From Roseibium album (GTDB lineage Bacteria; Pseudomonadota; Alphaproteobacteria; Rhizobiales; Stappiaceae), in contig NZ_CXWE01000006.1 of the NCBI RefSeq assembly GCF_001404515.1, forward strand, positions 434,001 through 498,000: DNA of 64,000 bases, read 5' to 3'. The stretch's first letter is position 1. Each line of letters starts with the position of its first letter. Below are positions 43,647 to 53,405 of this stretch, piece after piece. The translations under genes and the position numbers were made by a program. The notes under the pieces were generated by a model that saw only the letters and a list, made by a program, of their open reading frames with translations, did not search any database and was not told where the DNA came from.

Positions 43647-43649
43647 TAG
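42876..43649 (+). pseudogene. IS5-family transposase, frameshifted
   Basis: Most of the transposase is readable: RRHAFTDAEWRLIAPIL at the N-terminus, SGTPWRDLPERYGPY, VDNTIIRAHQHA (first catalytic Asp), KIHEVVDANGLPL, MVLADKAHDA (second Asp) and ANIPPRRNRRGPICFNP. The frame then breaks near 43490, and the C-terminal NHRNHVERFYNRMKQC signature with the third acidic residue continues in the next frame to the TAG at 43647-43649. The likely start ATG at 42876 is also out of frame with the main reading frame from 42883, suggesting a second indel. Confidence 0.8.
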
Positions 43650-43764
43650 GCAGCTCTGACATCGTGTGCCCGTCCAGCACCAACCAGGTGCACACCCAGG
43701 GGCATGCTTAATCAAATCAACACCAATTCGGAGCAGATTAAATTCCTGAAACCGGAGATTGGCA

Positions 43765-44490
43765 ATGCCGCCTGCAGCCAAAAAGACCGCAATCCAATGG
43801 CCTAAACTCAGCGGCCCCCACATCTGCATGGGCGCAGGACAGCAGGCCCTTGATCTGGCGCGCAAGGGCCTCTTGAGCGCCGCGGAGATGAGAGGCGAAA
43901 GTCTCAGCCAAGCCGAGATAGCGACGGTCTTCGAATTCATCGCCGCTTCGCAGAACCTCTTCGACATTTATCGTTCGAATTACGAAGCATGTGGTCAGGT
44001 ACACAAGAAACAACCCTTTGTCGGCGCGAACAAAGACTTCTTTGCAATGTCCGTCTTGCGCTTCCTCTGTTTCGACATCGTCAGGAAGGTTTTCGACAGA
44101 CAGATCGCGCGAACGGACGATAATTGGGAAATCGAATTTCTGCACGCGTTCAGCCTGTATATCTGTCAAACGAGCAATGCAGGTTTTGTCGAGGATCTTT
44201 CTTCCGCCTATCGCATGCTTGCGAAGGAACACGGCAATTCAATCACGGCAGTCACGATTGCAAATGACAGGACCATTCGTGAGATTGTTGCCCGCGCAGC
44301 CGATGATTTTCCCTCCGATCATACCGACTTCGTGAACTTCTCGAATGCTGTCAACAAAGCGCTTTCCGACAGGTACAACAATTACGGCCCCTCTCCGATC
44401 AAGGTGTCGGAACCGCTTGTCGAAAAGTTCTTTTCTCAGCTCTGGTCGGATTCCAAACGAAATTACTTCCGCCAGATTGCACTGGGCTGA
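43765..44490 (+). CDS. Unrecognised 242-residue protein
   Basis: I do not recognise this family. GGAG lies seven bases before the ATG at 43765, and base composition resembles the core genome. The protein is soluble, probably mostly helical, with ICMGAGQQALDLARKGLLSAAEMRGESLSQAEIATVFEFIAASQNLFDIY near the N-terminus and aromatic-rich helices later (KDFFAMSVLRFLCFDIVRKVFDRQIA). No signal peptide or membrane segment is seen. It lies just outside the right end of the second IS-like element and is convergent with tdh. It may be a remnant partner of whatever the element disturbed, but nothing proves this. Confidence 0.6.
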   Translation: MPPAAKKTAIQWPKLSGPHICMGAGQQALDLARKGLLSAAEMRGESLSQAEIATVFEFIAASQNLFDIYRSNYEACGQVHKKQPFVGANKDFFAMSVLRFLCFDIVRKVFDRQIARTDDNWEIEFLHAFSLYICQTSNAGFVEDLSSAYRMLAKEHGNSITAVTIANDRTIREIVARAADDFPSDHTDFVNFSNAVNKALSDRYNNYGPSPIKVSEPLVEKFFSQLWSDSKRNYFRQIALG

Positions 44491-44522
44491 CATCGGACTG
44501 ACTGACGCGTCGCTGTCCGCGT

Positions 44523-44552
44523 CTCGTGAACCGGTAATATCGGTTCCACGAG
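44523..44552. terminator. Hairpin between convergent genes
   Basis: Arms 44523-44533 and 44541-44552 pair with one bulged base around a 7-nt loop. It lies between the stop codons of the gene at 43765 and tdh and could terminate both. There is no T tract. Confidence 0.45.
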
Positions 44553-44656
44553 GACGAACCTCCGAGGGTTTCCGTCAAAGCGGCCCAAAAGATATCACGT
44601 GGAAGTTTCGCTGCCGGCTGCATCAATCATGCCGCAATACCGGGCAACTTTCTTTC

Positions 44657-45697
44657 TCAGGTCCAGCTCAGGACAACCTTTCCCGCCTCACCAGATTTCA
44701 TTGCGGCAAAACCGGCTTCAAAATCGTCGACGGCGAAGCGATGGGTGATCACGTTGCGTACATCCAGTCCATTTTGCAGCATCGCAATCATCTTGTACCA
44801 GGTCTCGAAGATCTCGCGCCCGTACACCCCCTTGATCGTGATCGCCTTGAAGACAATCCGTGACCAGTCAACGGGCGATTTTCCAGGCGGAATGCCCAAC
44901 AACGCAATGCGACCGCCCATGACAAGGTTTTCGACCATCTGATCGAGCGCAGCCTGACTTCCGGACATTTCCAGCCCGACGTCGAAGCCTTCCCGCATTC
45001 CGAGTTTCTGTTCGATTCCCTTCAGATCTTCCCTGGCCACGTTTACCGGCACAACATCGACCACCTTTGCGGCCAGGTCCAGCCGCGCCTGGTTGATGTC
45101 GGTGATCACAACGTTGCGCGCGCCAACGTGACGGGCAACGGCAGCCGCCATGATGCCGATCGGCCCAGCTCCGGTGACCAGAACATCCTCACCGACAAGA
45201 TCAAAACTCAGAGCCGTGTGAACCGCGTTTCCGAGCGGGTCGAGGATTGCTCCGATTTCATCGTCGATTTCATCTGGCAATGGAACCACGTTGAAGGCAG
45301 GCAGACACAGATACTCGGCAAATGCCCCCTGCTCGTTCACACCGATCCCGCGCGTTTCCGGATCGAGATGGAACTTGCCGGCGCGTGACTGGCGGGACTG
45401 CTTGCCGATCAGGTGACCTTCTCCCGAACAACGCTGCCCGATCTCGAATTCCGTGACGTTCCTTCCAAGTTCCACGATCTCGCCGGCAAATTCATGACCG
45501 GTGATCAGGGGGACAGGCACAGTCCTCGCAGCCCAGTCATCCCAATTCCAGATATGGATGTCGGTTCCGCAGATACCGGTCTTGTGGATCTTGATCAGAA
45601 CTTCGTCCGGTCCGATCTCCGGCACCGGTGCCCGGGTCATCCAGAGCCCTTCGCGCGGCTCTAACTTGCTGAGGGCCTTCATCTGGTTGCTCATCAT
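44657..45697 (-). CDS. tdh: L-threonine 3-dehydrogenase
   Basis: Zinc- and NAD-dependent oxidation of L-threonine to 2-amino-3-ketobutyrate, the substrate of the Kbl enzyme encoded upstream. Medium-chain dehydrogenase motifs: [16 protein letters not shown] with the catalytic zinc Cys, ITGHEFAGE, an NAD-binding [20 protein letters not shown], and [14 protein letters not shown], which is diagnostic for Tdh over other sorbitol-type dehydrogenases. The start ATG at 45697 overlaps the previous stop codon as ATGA and has GGAG five bases upstream, so translation is probably coupled. It is the last gene of the kbl operon. Confidence 0.95.
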   Translation of the reverse strand: MMSNQMKALSKLEPREGLWMTRAPVPEIGPDEVLIKIHKTGICGTDIHIWNWDDWAARTVPVPLITGHEFAGEIVELGRNVTEFEIGQRCSGEGHLIGKQSRQSRAGKFHLDPETRGIGVNEQGAFAEYLCLPAFNVVPLPDEIDDEIGAILDPLGNAVHTALSFDLVGEDVLVTGAGPIGIMAAAVARHVGARNVVITDINQARLDLAAKVVDVVPVNVAREDLKGIEQKLGMREGFDVGLEMSGSQAALDQMVENLVMGGRIALLGIPPGKSPVDWSRIVFKAITIKGVYGREIFETWYKMIAMLQNGLDVRNVITHRFAVDDFEAGFAAMKSGEAGKVVLSWT

Positions 45698-46650
45698 TCG
45701 GTCTCCCACAGATCGGTGGAAAGGTATTTCAATCCGCTGTCGCAGATGACGATGGCGACACACCCGCCCTTTTCCGGGCCTTTCAGAAGCTGAACGGCGC
45801 CGGCAAGATTTGCTCCGGCAGAGTAGCCCCCGAAGATGCCTTCCATGCGTGCCAGCAGACGGACATGTTTGCGCGCATCCTCGCCGGATACTGACAAATA
45901 GCCCGCGAGCGGAACATCGCGCAGGTGGTCGAGGTCATTCATGGCATAACCGCCTCCCTGGATAGGGTGCTCGGGTGATGTGACCGGCGAACCTGACAGG
46001 GCTTCCGCACCGGCCGGTTCCACTGCATAGGAATTCACTCCCTTTTGCGCCAGGAAGCGGGTCACACCCGCCAGGGTGCCACCGGATCCGGCAAAATCAC
46101 AAAACGCGGTCACCGTCCCTTCCGACTGTGCCCAGATCTCCGGGCCAGTTCCGGTCTCATGCGCTTCCGGGTTGCCGAAATGACCGAACTGATCGGCCCT
46201 GAAGGCGTTGCGTTCGGCGGTTATCTCTTTTGCAACCTCATCTACCAACGCCAGATCCGCACCGGAAACTTCACCCGGACGGCTGTTTTCCGACTGTGGA
46301 ACGATGACGACTTCAGCCCCGAGAGCTCGCATCATCTTCGCGCGCTCGCTTGAGTTTCCCGCGCTCATGACGGCAACGAACGGATGTCCCAGCACGCCGC
46401 AGACAATAGCCAACCCGGTTCCCATGTTGCCGGACGTCAGTTCGACCACTGTCTGCCCGGGGCGCAGCGACCCGTTTTCGCGCGCCGCCGTCACGATCGA
46501 CCGGGCCGCCCTGTCCTTCTTGGAAAAGCCGGGCAGCAGGTAGTCCAGCTTCGCGATTATCCGCCCGTCCAGATCCAGCGCCCGGCCGATCCTGGAGAGT
46601 TCAACCATCGGGGTCTGGCCGATGGTTTCAATGACCGAACCAAAAATCAC
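45694..46650 (-). CDS. Cysteine-synthase-family PLP enzyme within the threonine operon
   Basis: Fold-type II PLP enzyme of the cysteine synthase/cystathionine beta-synthase family: PLP Lys in GFSKKDRAA, the substrate loop [10 protein letters not shown], the PLP phosphate-binding [13 protein letters not shown], and a C-terminal [12 protein letters not shown] that matches the end of CysK. The usual CysK asparagine loop TSGNTG has Met for Thr. It may be a cysteine synthase, or an ammonia-lyase or beta-replacing enzyme acting on a compound from threonine or serine. The GTG start overlaps the kbl stop by four bases, and its own stop overlaps tdh by four bases, so the three genes form one tightly coupled unit. 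Confidence 0.85.
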   Translation of the reverse strand: MIFGSVIETIGQTPMVELSRIGRALDLDGRIIAKLDYLLPGFSKKDRAARSIVTAARENGSLRPGQTVVELTSGNMGTGLAIVCGVLGHPFVAVMSAGNSSERAKMMRALGAEVVIVPQSENSRPGEVSGADLALVDEVAKEITAERNAFRADQFGHFGNPEAHETGTGPEIWAQSEGTVTAFCDFAGSGGTLAGVTRFLAQKGVNSYAVEPAGAEALSGSPVTSPEHPIQGGGYAMNDLDHLRDVPLAGYLSVSGEDARKHVRLLARMEGIFGGYSAGANLAGAVQLLKGPEKGGCVAIVICDSGLKYLSTDLWETE

Positions 46651-47834
46651 GCCAGGACCCCGGTCGCCTTGCCCGCCTTTGCGAATGCCTCCAGAGCGCG
46701 ATCCAGATCGTTTCTTGTCAGAGAAGCGTTCATCTGGGTTCGAATTCGCGCCTGCCCACGGGGAACCACCGGAAAAAAGAAACCGGAAACATAGACCCCT
46801 TCTTCGAACAAGGCCGCTGCCATTGCCTGTGCCAGCTTCGCTTCGCCAAGCATGACCGGAATGATCGGATGCTCGCCGGGGAGAAGGTCAAAACCGAGAG
46901 TTTCCAACCCTTTGCGCCAGTAGTTCGCATTTTCGAAAAGGTTGCGGCGAAGATCGTCACCCTCTTCGACCAGACGAATTGCTTCCAGCCCGCTCATGAC
47001 GACGGCCGGCGGGAGTGAATTGGAAAAGAGGTAGGGGCGCGCACGCTGGCGAAGAAGATCGACAACAGGCTGAGGGCCGGCAATGTAGCCTCCGATACCA
47101 CCGCCAAGCGCCTTGCCGAGCGTGCCGGTCAGAATATCGACATCAACACCAAAATGTGCCGGTGTCCCCTCACCCTTTGGTCCCATGAAGCCGGTCGCAT
47201 GGCAGTCGTCAACCATGACCAGGGCGTCGTACTTCTGAGCAAGCGCCGTTACTTCCGGCAATTTCGCCAGGTATCCGTCCATGGAAAAAACGCCGTCGGT
47301 GGCAATCATGATGTGACGGGCCCCGTCCTCGCGCGCCTCTTTCAGTTTCGCTTCCAGATCCGTCATATCGGAATTTTGATATCGGAAGCGTCTGGCCTTG
47401 CACAAGCGGATGCCGTCAATGATCGAGGCATGATTTAGCGCGTCCGATATGATCGCGTCTTCCGGCCCCAGAAGCGGTTCGAACAAGCCTCCATTGGCAT
47501 CGAAACAAGCAGCGAAAAGAATGGAGTCTTCCTTGCCCAGAAACTGTGCCAGACGCTGTTCCAGCTGACGGTGAATGTCCTGGGTGCCACAGATGAAGCG
47601 CACTGACGCCATACCGTAACCCTTGGGTTCCAGCGCCTTGCGCGCCGCTTCTTCAAGCGCCGGATGGTCCGCTAGCCCAAGATAGTTGTTGGCGCACAGG
47701 TTGATGACCTCACGCCCGCCAACGGTAATCACCCCCCCTTGCGGTGAGGAGATCAGGCGTTCTTTCTTGTAGAGCCCTTCAGCCTCGATTTCCTTCAAGG
47801 TTTCGGCGATATGAGACAGAAAGGCATCAGACAC
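46647..47834 (-). CDS. kbl: Glycine C-acetyltransferase (2-amino-3-ketobutyrate CoA ligase)
   Basis: PLP enzyme splitting 2-amino-3-ketobutyrate with CoA into glycine and acetyl-CoA. The Kbl signature is clear: [86 protein letters not shown], the Lys loop [10 protein letters not shown], and [13 protein letters not shown]. The GTG at 47834 follows GGAG at seven bases and gives the usual start [12 protein letters not shown]. It is the first gene of the kbl, cysteine-synthase-like, tdh unit. Confidence 0.95.
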   Translation of the reverse strand: MSDAFLSHIAETLKEIEAEGLYKKERLISSPQGGVITVGGREVINLCANNYLGLADHPALEEAARKALEPKGYGMASVRFICGTQDIHRQLEQRLAQFLGKEDSILFAACFDANGGLFEPLLGPEDAIISDALNHASIIDGIRLCKARRFRYQNSDMTDLEAKLKEAREDGARHIMIATDGVFSMDGYLAKLPEVTALAQKYDALVMVDDCHATGFMGPKGEGTPAHFGVDVDILTGTLGKALGGGIGGYIAGPQPVVDLLRQRARPYLFSNSLPPAVVMSGLEAIRLVEEGDDLRRNLFENANYWRKGLETLGFDLLPGEHPIIPVMLGEAKLAQAMAAALFEEGVYVSGFFFPVVPRGQARIRTQMNASLTRNDLDRALEAFAKAGKATGVLA

Positions 47835-47959
47835 GACAGGACTCCGGCAAAATGGAAATTTCATCCATTATACCGGATTTTTTTTCAAATAAAAGACGCT
47901 TCTTCCATTATGTCGGAATTCGCACCGCGCGCAGTTCGGATAGTTGCAGGAGTGGCGTC

Positions 47960-48520
47960 CTAGACGTTCACAACCAACAGGATCGCCCGTGCGGGCCCGC
48001 TGACGGCTTCGATGCAATGCGGCACATCGGCGGCGTATCGGGCCGTGTCACCCTTGTCGATGATGCCCTTGGCAACCCCCGAGGTCACTTCAAGACGCCC
48101 TTCCTCGGCAATCAGTTGCTCCCGGGTCCCACGCTCGTGCGGCTTGCTGTCCAGTCTGCCACCCTTGGCAAAGATGAGCTCGTAGACCTCCAGCTTTCCG
48201 GTGTCCTGTGGCGGCGAGAGTATTCGAATCTTGCATCCGTCGCCGGCACGGTCCAGCGCCGGGGTCTGGTGGTCGTGCAAGATCTCGACCCTGTCTTCCG
48301 CAGCTTCTTCCCCCAACAACCCGGCGAAGTCGACATCCAGCGCCCTTGTCAGGTTGAGCAATGTTGCAACGGTTGGATTCGACTCGCCGCGTTCGATCTG
48401 ACTGACCATCGAGCGGGAAACGCCGGAGAGTTTCTCAACCGCTTCCAGTGACAGGCCTTGCGCACGCCGGGCGTTTTTCAGGCGTTCGGGAAGACGGGAT
48501 AAGATGTCTGAATCTGTCAT
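47960..48520 (-). CDS. XRE-family regulator with cupin domain
   Basis: Helix-turn-helix of the XRE type at about residues 10-65 (LKNARRAQGLSLEAVEKLSGVSRSMVSQIERGESNPTVATL), then a cupin domain (about 105-185) with PHERGTREQLIAEEGRLEV and the second cupin motif near DVPHCIEAVSGP. Such regulators respond to small metabolites and often control amino acid or polyamine catabolism. The gene lies 125 bp upstream of kbl on the same strand, so it probably regulates the threonine operon, and may be partly co-transcribed with it. The start at the ATG at 48520 is chosen because the HTH begins shortly after; upstream frame extension lacks support. Confidence 0.86.
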   Translation of the reverse strand: MTDSDILSRLPERLKNARRAQGLSLEAVEKLSGVSRSMVSQIERGESNPTVATLLNLTRALDVDFAGLLGEEAAEDRVEILHDHQTPALDRAGDGCKIRILSPPQDTGKLEVYELIFAKGGRLDSKPHERGTREQLIAEEGRLEVTSGVAKGIIDKGDTARYAADVPHCIEAVSGPARAILLVVNV

Positions 48521-49036
48521 GCCGGAATAAGCCCGCGCCTTTGCAAATGAGGTCGAAATGGTGGAGGTGAATTGCCTGGATTCGAGACGCAAGCTCGCAG
48601 GAAAGTGTTCGATTTTCAAGTGCGGGCAGCATTGTAGCAGGGCAAATTCATCCCATCGCAAAGCGGCGTCAACGCGGCTTTGATTTGCGACATCAAGCCG
48701 CTAGAGCGAACGCCGAACCCGCTTTTTGCGTTTTTAAGAGCCGATATTCGACGTGTCTGACACCACTTCAATCTCATTAATGAAGGTATGGCCATGGGCC
48801 CACTTCGCCGAATTTCACAATGTGCCGTTTTTTAAATGCCTGTTTCAGGACAGAAACCTGCTGATTCCACAACTGGTTCGCCGCACCACTCGGCATCGTC
48901 GTTTCCGGAGTGCATCCTGTCGCATTCGGAACACATGCTGCAGTGCGCTCTCACATAGCGTGCCGTCAGTCGCCGGCGGGTACGTTACCTTGCCGGCCCA
49001 AGCCAGTTTTCAAGGACACGCCGCGGAGAAAAACCA
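48521..49036. other. Control region upstream of fhs
   Basis: About 515 bp between the XRE-cupin gene (minus) and fhs (plus). No gene is convincing. An imperfect inverted repeat, TTCCGGAGTGC/CGCATTCGGAA, spans 48903-48931 and could be an operator. I looked for cobalamin, THF and SAM riboswitch consensus parts and did not find them. The region is long for an fhs leader. Confidence 0.45.
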
Positions 49037-50707
49037 ATGGCAAGCGATATCGAAATTGCCCGTGCAGCCAAGATGAAACCGATCCAGGAGATCGGTGACC
49101 GGCTGAACATACCCGATGAATCCCTCCTGCCCTACGGCCGGACAAAAGCAAAGATTTCGGCGGAGTTCATCGAGGGCCTAGTTGGGCGCGAAAACGGCAA
49201 ATTGATCCTCGTCACCGCGATCAATCCGACACCTGCCGGCGAAGGCAAGACCACGACGACTGTGGGTCTCGGCGACGGTCTCAACAAGATTGGCAAGAAC
49301 GCCATGATCTGCCTGCGCGAACCGTCCCTGGGACCGTGCTTCGGCATGAAAGGCGGCGCAGCCGGCGGTGGCTATGCGCAGGTCGTCCCCATGGAAGACA
49401 TCAACCTGCATTTCACGGGTGATTTCCATGCCATCACATCTGCACACAACCTCCTCTCCGCCCTGATCGAGAATCACATCTACTGGGGCAACGAACTCGG
49501 CATCGATCAGCGCCGCGTTGTCTGGCGCCGCGTGCTCGACATGAACGACCGTGCGCTGCGTTCGATCGTCTGCTCGCTCGGTGGTGTCGCCAACGGCTTC
49601 CCGCGTGAGGGCGGTTTCGACATCACGGTTGCTTCCGAGATCATGGCAATCCTCTGCCTGGCAACAGATCTGGAAGACCTGCAGACACGTCTTGGTGACA
49701 TTATCGTCGCCTACCGCCGCGACCGCTCGCCGATCCGCGCACGTGACCTGGAAGCCGACGGTGCAATGACAGTGCTTTTGAAGGAAGCGCTGCAGCCGAA
49801 CCTGGTCCAGACGCTGGAAAACAATCCGGCCTTTATCCACGGTGGTCCGTTCGCCAACATCGCCCATGGCTGCAACTCGGTCGTTGCGACCCAGTCAGCC
49901 CTCAAACTTGCAGACTACGTGGTCACGGAAGCCGGTTTCGGCGCTGACCTCGGTGCCGAGAAGTTCTTTGACATCAAGTGCCGCAAGGCCGGCCTTTCAC
50001 CTGATGCAGTCGTGATCGTCGCCACGATCAAGGCACTGAAGATGAACGGTGGTATCGCCAAGGAAGATCTTGGAACGGAGAACGTCGATGCAGTCGCCAA
50101 GGGCTGTGCCAACCTTGGCCGCCATATCGAGAACGTCAAGCAGTTCGGCGTTCCGGCGGTCGTTGCCATCAACCACTTCACTGCAGACACGGAAGCTGAA
50201 GTCCAGGCCGTCAAGGACTACTGCGCCGATCTCGGCGTCGATGCGATCCTGGCAACGCACTGGGCCAACGGCTCTGCAGGCACGGAAGAGCTGGCGGTAA
50301 GGGTTGCAGAACTTGCTGAAAGCGGTGCGGCCCAGTTTGCTCCGCTTTACGAGGACGGACTTTCCCTGTTTGAAAAGATCGAGACCGTGGCAAAACGGAT
50401 CTACCGGGCGGACGAGGTTCTTGCGGACAAGTCAGTGCGGGATCAGCTCAAGCGCTGGGAAGCCGATGGCTTCGGCGATTTGCCGGTGTGCATGGCCAAG
50501 ACGCAATATTCATTCTCCACCGATCCGCAGCTTCGCGGCGCACCGACCGGCCACAGCCTGCCGGTCCGCGAAGTTCGGTTGTCGGCAGGCGCCGGTTTCA
50601 TTGTCGCGATCTGCGGTGAAATCATGACCATGCCCGGTCTTCCGCGCGTGCCGTCAGCGAACCATATCCGGCTGGATGACAACGGCCAGATCGAAGGCCT
50701 GTTCTAA
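49037..50707 (+). CDS. fhs: Formate-tetrahydrofolate ligase
   Basis: Reversible ATP-dependent formylation of tetrahydrofolate by formate. The fold and motifs are complete: the ATP loop [10 protein letters not shown] (residues 65-74), [70 protein letters not shown], and the C-terminal [20 protein letters not shown]. 556 residues is normal. Here it can run towards ATP and formate release when C1 units are oxidised, fitting the corrinoid methyl-transfer genes 3 kb downstream, or supply formyl-H4F for synthesis. It has its own strong terminator. Confidence 0.97.
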   Translation: MASDIEIARAAKMKPIQEIGDRLNIPDESLLPYGRTKAKISAEFIEGLVGRENGKLILVTAINPTPAGEGKTTTTVGLGDGLNKIGKNAMICLREPSLGPCFGMKGGAAGGGYAQVVPMEDINLHFTGDFHAITSAHNLLSALIENHIYWGNELGIDQRRVVWRRVLDMNDRALRSIVCSLGGVANGFPREGGFDITVASEIMAILCLATDLEDLQTRLGDIIVAYRRDRSPIRARDLEADGAMTVLLKEALQPNLVQTLENNPAFIHGGPFANIAHGCNSVVATQSALKLADYVVTEAGFGADLGAEKFFDIKCRKAGLSPDAVVIVATIKALKMNGGIAKEDLGTENVDAVAKGCANLGRHIENVKQFGVPAVVAINHFTADTEAEVQAVKDYCADLGVDAILATHWANGSAGTEELAVRVAELAESGAAQFAPLYEDGLSLFEKIETVAKRIYRADEVLADKSVRDQLKRWEADGFGDLPVCMAKTQYSFSTDPQLRGAPTGHSLPVREVRLSAGAGFIVAICGEIMTMPGLPRVPSANHIRLDDNGQIEGLF

Positions 50708-50733
50708 TCTGTCTAGACCAGAGCAGTTGATTC

Positions 50734-50759
50734 GGGCGGGTCAATCGACCCGCCCTTTT
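50734..50759 (+). terminator. Rho-independent terminator of fhs
   Basis: Perfect 9-bp GC-rich stem (50734-50742 with 50747-50755), loop AATC, then TTTT. It starts 27 bp past the fhs stop codon. Confidence 0.9.
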
Positions 50760-50781
50760 CTATTGTGAAGATGATGGGCGG

Positions 50782-53196
50782 CTAGCACACTTTCATGATT
50801 GCCCGAAGCTGTTTTGTAAGGCCGAGTGCTGAAAAACTCACCACGGCCTTCGTCCCGAAGTCTGTTTCGTAAGTGATTTCAAAGCCGTTCGCACTCATCA
50901 TGCCATCGATAAGGTTTGAGTAGTTCTTGTTGTAATTGTCTATTCTCAGACCGTCTTCGCCGACCAGCACGGTTCGTCCAAAAGCTTCCATCATCAAGTA
51001 AGTTCGACCTCTCACGCGCAATTGGGCAATTGTGTCCCGCTTCCAATTCCTGAGACGCACACTGATGTTGACCGAATTCCGTTTCCAGTCTGACCCGCGT
51101 ATCAGAGCGACACCTGCGGGTGATGCACTGCCTGTGAAACCATCCTCGTGAATGGAGAAGGTCGATATTTCACACATGTCGTCGCTCCGGCTCTTCCAGA
51201 GACTCCAGTCTTTCGAGGCCGGTCGCTCTTCCGCATCAAAGTAGAGTTTCTGTGGCCGACGCGGTTCGCGAACGACCTGCAGTGGAATTGTCTTCGCCTT
51301 TTCGAACAACTCGGAATTCACGTAACCGTTGGCGGTCAAACCAAATCTGCCCTGAATCCGCTTCAAGATTGCGGTGATTGGATTGCTTATGCCGTATTCC
51401 TGTTGGCCGAGTTCCCTGAAAAACCCGAGCACCGCGGAGCGTTCCGATTTTTCAAAAAACTCTTCCTGTTGCTCGCTTGGCAGCATTGGCGCCTTGCGGT
51501 TCAGGAGTTCGTCGGCCTGTTCGGATGTCAGAAATCCCGTCGGTGCAAAGCCGTTCCGTTCCTGATAGCTGCGCACAACCTCGATCAGGTTCATCCGATA
51601 CGAAAAGTCCGTGATCATTTCCGGTGACTTAGCCAGCCCGAGATGATAGAGGGCCCGATAGATTTTCTTTTTTTTGTCCAGCGAATATTCCAGCTTCTCC
51701 CAAGCGCTGCGCGCGGAAGGCTGCATTTGCGGTGTCTTCTTCTTCGCCAGCAAACCCACGCTCTTTTTCCTGAGCTGGTCCTGCGGGGGTCGATTTCCCA
51801 GATCAGCCATCAAGCCAGCAATCTGCCTGTGGGTCAGGTAGCCGGTGGGATTTTTGTCCGCAATGGACTGCTGGTATTTTCGAATACGCTTTACAAGCTC
51901 CGGATGCGTCAAATCTGTATTGACGGCCTCGTCCAGGAAAATTCCCCTCTTGTTGAGTGCATTGTAGATCAACGTCAGTTCACGTTCGGAATAGTCGTCG
52001 TACCGCCATGACATAACGGGATTGGACCATCTTTTTTTGGCTTGCTTTGTGTCTGCCGGAACAGGTTTGATTTCATGCGCCAGAAGCAGTTCGATCTGAG
52101 GTCCGGTGAGAAATCCGGTCGTCGGGAACCTGGACGCATATTGATATCGACGCACCGCTCGGATCAAATCTTCATTGAAGGTGAAATCGACAAGAGGGGC
52201 GGCGTGCCACAGGTAACCCAGATCAACCAAGGCGTGGAAAAGAAACTTCTTCTTTTCATCGGGGACCGCGAGTGCAATCCAGATCTGCTTGGGCGTCGGC
52301 AAGAGCCATCCGTGCAGTATGCCGTCTGCCTGCCTGCTCGTCAGGTAGCCTGTTTGTTCAGCCCCAACGCTGGACTGAAAGCGTCGCACAGCATCCTTGT
52401 TGTGTCCGTCCGACAAACTGTTCGACAACCTGTCGCCCTTCAGAAGTCCGTGGGCGTGGAGAATGTCGAACACATCCTGCTTGTCGGAATCGGAATACCC
52501 CGCTGCGCTCCACTCGTTCAGGGGAAACAACAATCGGTCCGGCCCACACGCCCTGTGTTCCCAGAGGTAGGGTTTTCCAGCGTCTGCCTGCAAGTTATCC
52601 ACCTGGTCTTTGGTGAGGTAGCCTGTGGCGTTCGCTCCATTTTCTTCCTGAAATTCGGTGACGGCGGCGACTACGGCCTCGTCGGTGAGAAAATCTGGAA
52701 ATGCGGTCCGTCTGGCAGTATGTCCAAGTGCATAAAGCGCCCGGTATAGAACCCGATGATCTTCACAACCCAGGTTCAGGTTCTCGAAAGCCGATTTGGC
52801 ATTGTTGCCTGCCATGTAAGCACTCTGGCTCGATCGTCCTGCAGCACTGCGCAGCACCTCGACCTGGTCGCTGGTTAAAAACCCCGTCGCCGCGGCTCCG
52901 ATTGTCCTTTGAAACTCTGCAACTGCCTGGATTGTGCCTTTTCGCAATAGAAAATCCGGTATTTCAAGATCTTCGTTCGCATAGTCGAGCTCCCGCAAGG
53001 CGCGATAGACCTCTTGCTTTTCTTCCAGACCCAGCCCGAAGCTGGAAAAGGCCTGGCGCGCCCGCCCAACTTCTTTTGCTTCAATCTGTTGAGCTTCGAT
53101 CGGTTCTGTTTCCGGCGTATTCACCTCGGCGTGAACATGGAGTTCCGAATACCCAAAGAGAAAAAATACGAGCATTGCCAGATACGTCGATCTCAT
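50782..53196 (-). CDS. Exported protein with about seven peptidoglycan-binding-like modules
   Basis: 804 residues with an N-terminal signal sequence (LAMLVFFLFGYSELHVHAE). Seven modules of about 60 residues follow, each with a YRALxxLG-like helix and an AVxxFQxxxGxxxTGYLTxxQ segment, which is the PG_binding_1 pattern. They lie near residues 60-118, 145-205, 236-295, 315-372, 405-465, 510-565 and 585-640; the last ones are more degenerate. The final 150 residues are a beta-rich domain I do not recognise. It probably binds the cell wall in the periplasm. It is oriented against fhs and the corrinoid genes. The ribosome binding site AAGG lies too close to the ATG, so the start could be a few codons further in. 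Confidence 0.72.
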   Translation of the reverse strand: MRSTYLAMLVFFLFGYSELHVHAEVNTPETEPIEAQQIEAKEVGRARQAFSSFGLGLEEKQEVYRALRELDYANEDLEIPDFLLRKGTIQAVAEFQRTIGAAATGFLTSDQVEVLRSAAGRSSQSAYMAGNNAKSAFENLNLGCEDHRVLYRALYALGHTARRTAFPDFLTDEAVVAAVTEFQEENGANATGYLTKDQVDNLQADAGKPYLWEHRACGPDRLLFPLNEWSAAGYSDSDKQDVFDILHAHGLLKGDRLSNSLSDGHNKDAVRRFQSSVGAEQTGYLTSRQADGILHGWLLPTPKQIWIALAVPDEKKKFLFHALVDLGYLWHAAPLVDFTFNEDLIRAVRRYQYASRFPTTGFLTGPQIELLLAHEIKPVPADTKQAKKRWSNPVMSWRYDDYSERELTLIYNALNKRGIFLDEAVNTDLTHPELVKRIRKYQQSIADKNPTGYLTHRQIAGLMADLGNRPPQDQLRKKSVGLLAKKKTPQMQPSARSAWEKLEYSLDKKKKIYRALYHLGLAKSPEMITDFSYRMNLIEVVRSYQERNGFAPTGFLTSEQADELLNRKAPMLPSEQQEEFFEKSERSAVLGFFRELGQQEYGISNPITAILKRIQGRFGLTANGYVNSELFEKAKTIPLQVVREPRRPQKLYFDAEERPASKDWSLWKSRSDDMCEISTFSIHEDGFTGSASPAGVALIRGSDWKRNSVNISVRLRNWKRDTIAQLRVRGRTYLMMEAFGRTVLVGEDGLRIDNYNKNYSNLIDGMMSANGFEITYETDFGTKAVVSFSALGLTKQLRAIMKVC

Positions 53197-53294
53197 TCCT
53201 TAAATCCGATTTTGATACAAGACACGCTGAACACAACTCTTAATAGTGAAGTTTCCGGCAATCAACAAAGCTGTTCAACTCACGATCAACTCTT

Positions 53295-53319
53295 CGGCTG
53301 TCGCGTAAGCGACTAGCCG
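53295..53319 (+). promoter_or_regulatory. Hairpin in the leader of the corrinoid operon
   Basis: Stem 53295-53304 with 53309-53319 (one bulged T) around a GTAA loop, 87 bases before the corrinoid protein gene. Its role is unknown; no cobalamin riboswitch consensus was recognised nearby. Confidence 0.35.
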
Positions 53320-53345
53320 TGTCGCATTGGAGATATCGGCGAATC

Positions 53346-53357
53346 TGCCTTAAGGCA
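53346..53357. promoter_or_regulatory. 12-bp palindrome upstream of the corrinoid operon
   Basis: TGCCTTAAGGCA is perfectly palindromic and lies 49-60 bases before the start codon at 53406, where a promoter would be expected. It is a candidate operator only. Confidence 0.4.
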
Positions 53358-53405
53358 TAACATTTTAGGTAGATTAGAGTTACTTGCGCCCAGTTGGAGC
53401 TGCCC

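Noticed and set aside
42860..43660. Programmed frameshift in the second IS5-like transposase
   Set aside because: Programmed frameshifting in IS5 relatives occurs at slippery runs near the middle of the gene; here the break near 43490 has no slippery heptamer and an additional early indel is likely, so decay is the simpler reading.
48521..49036. Possible cobalamin, THF or SAM riboswitch before fhs
   Set aside because: I searched by eye for conserved riboswitch boxes and found none; only an imperfect inverted repeat at 48903-48931 stands out.
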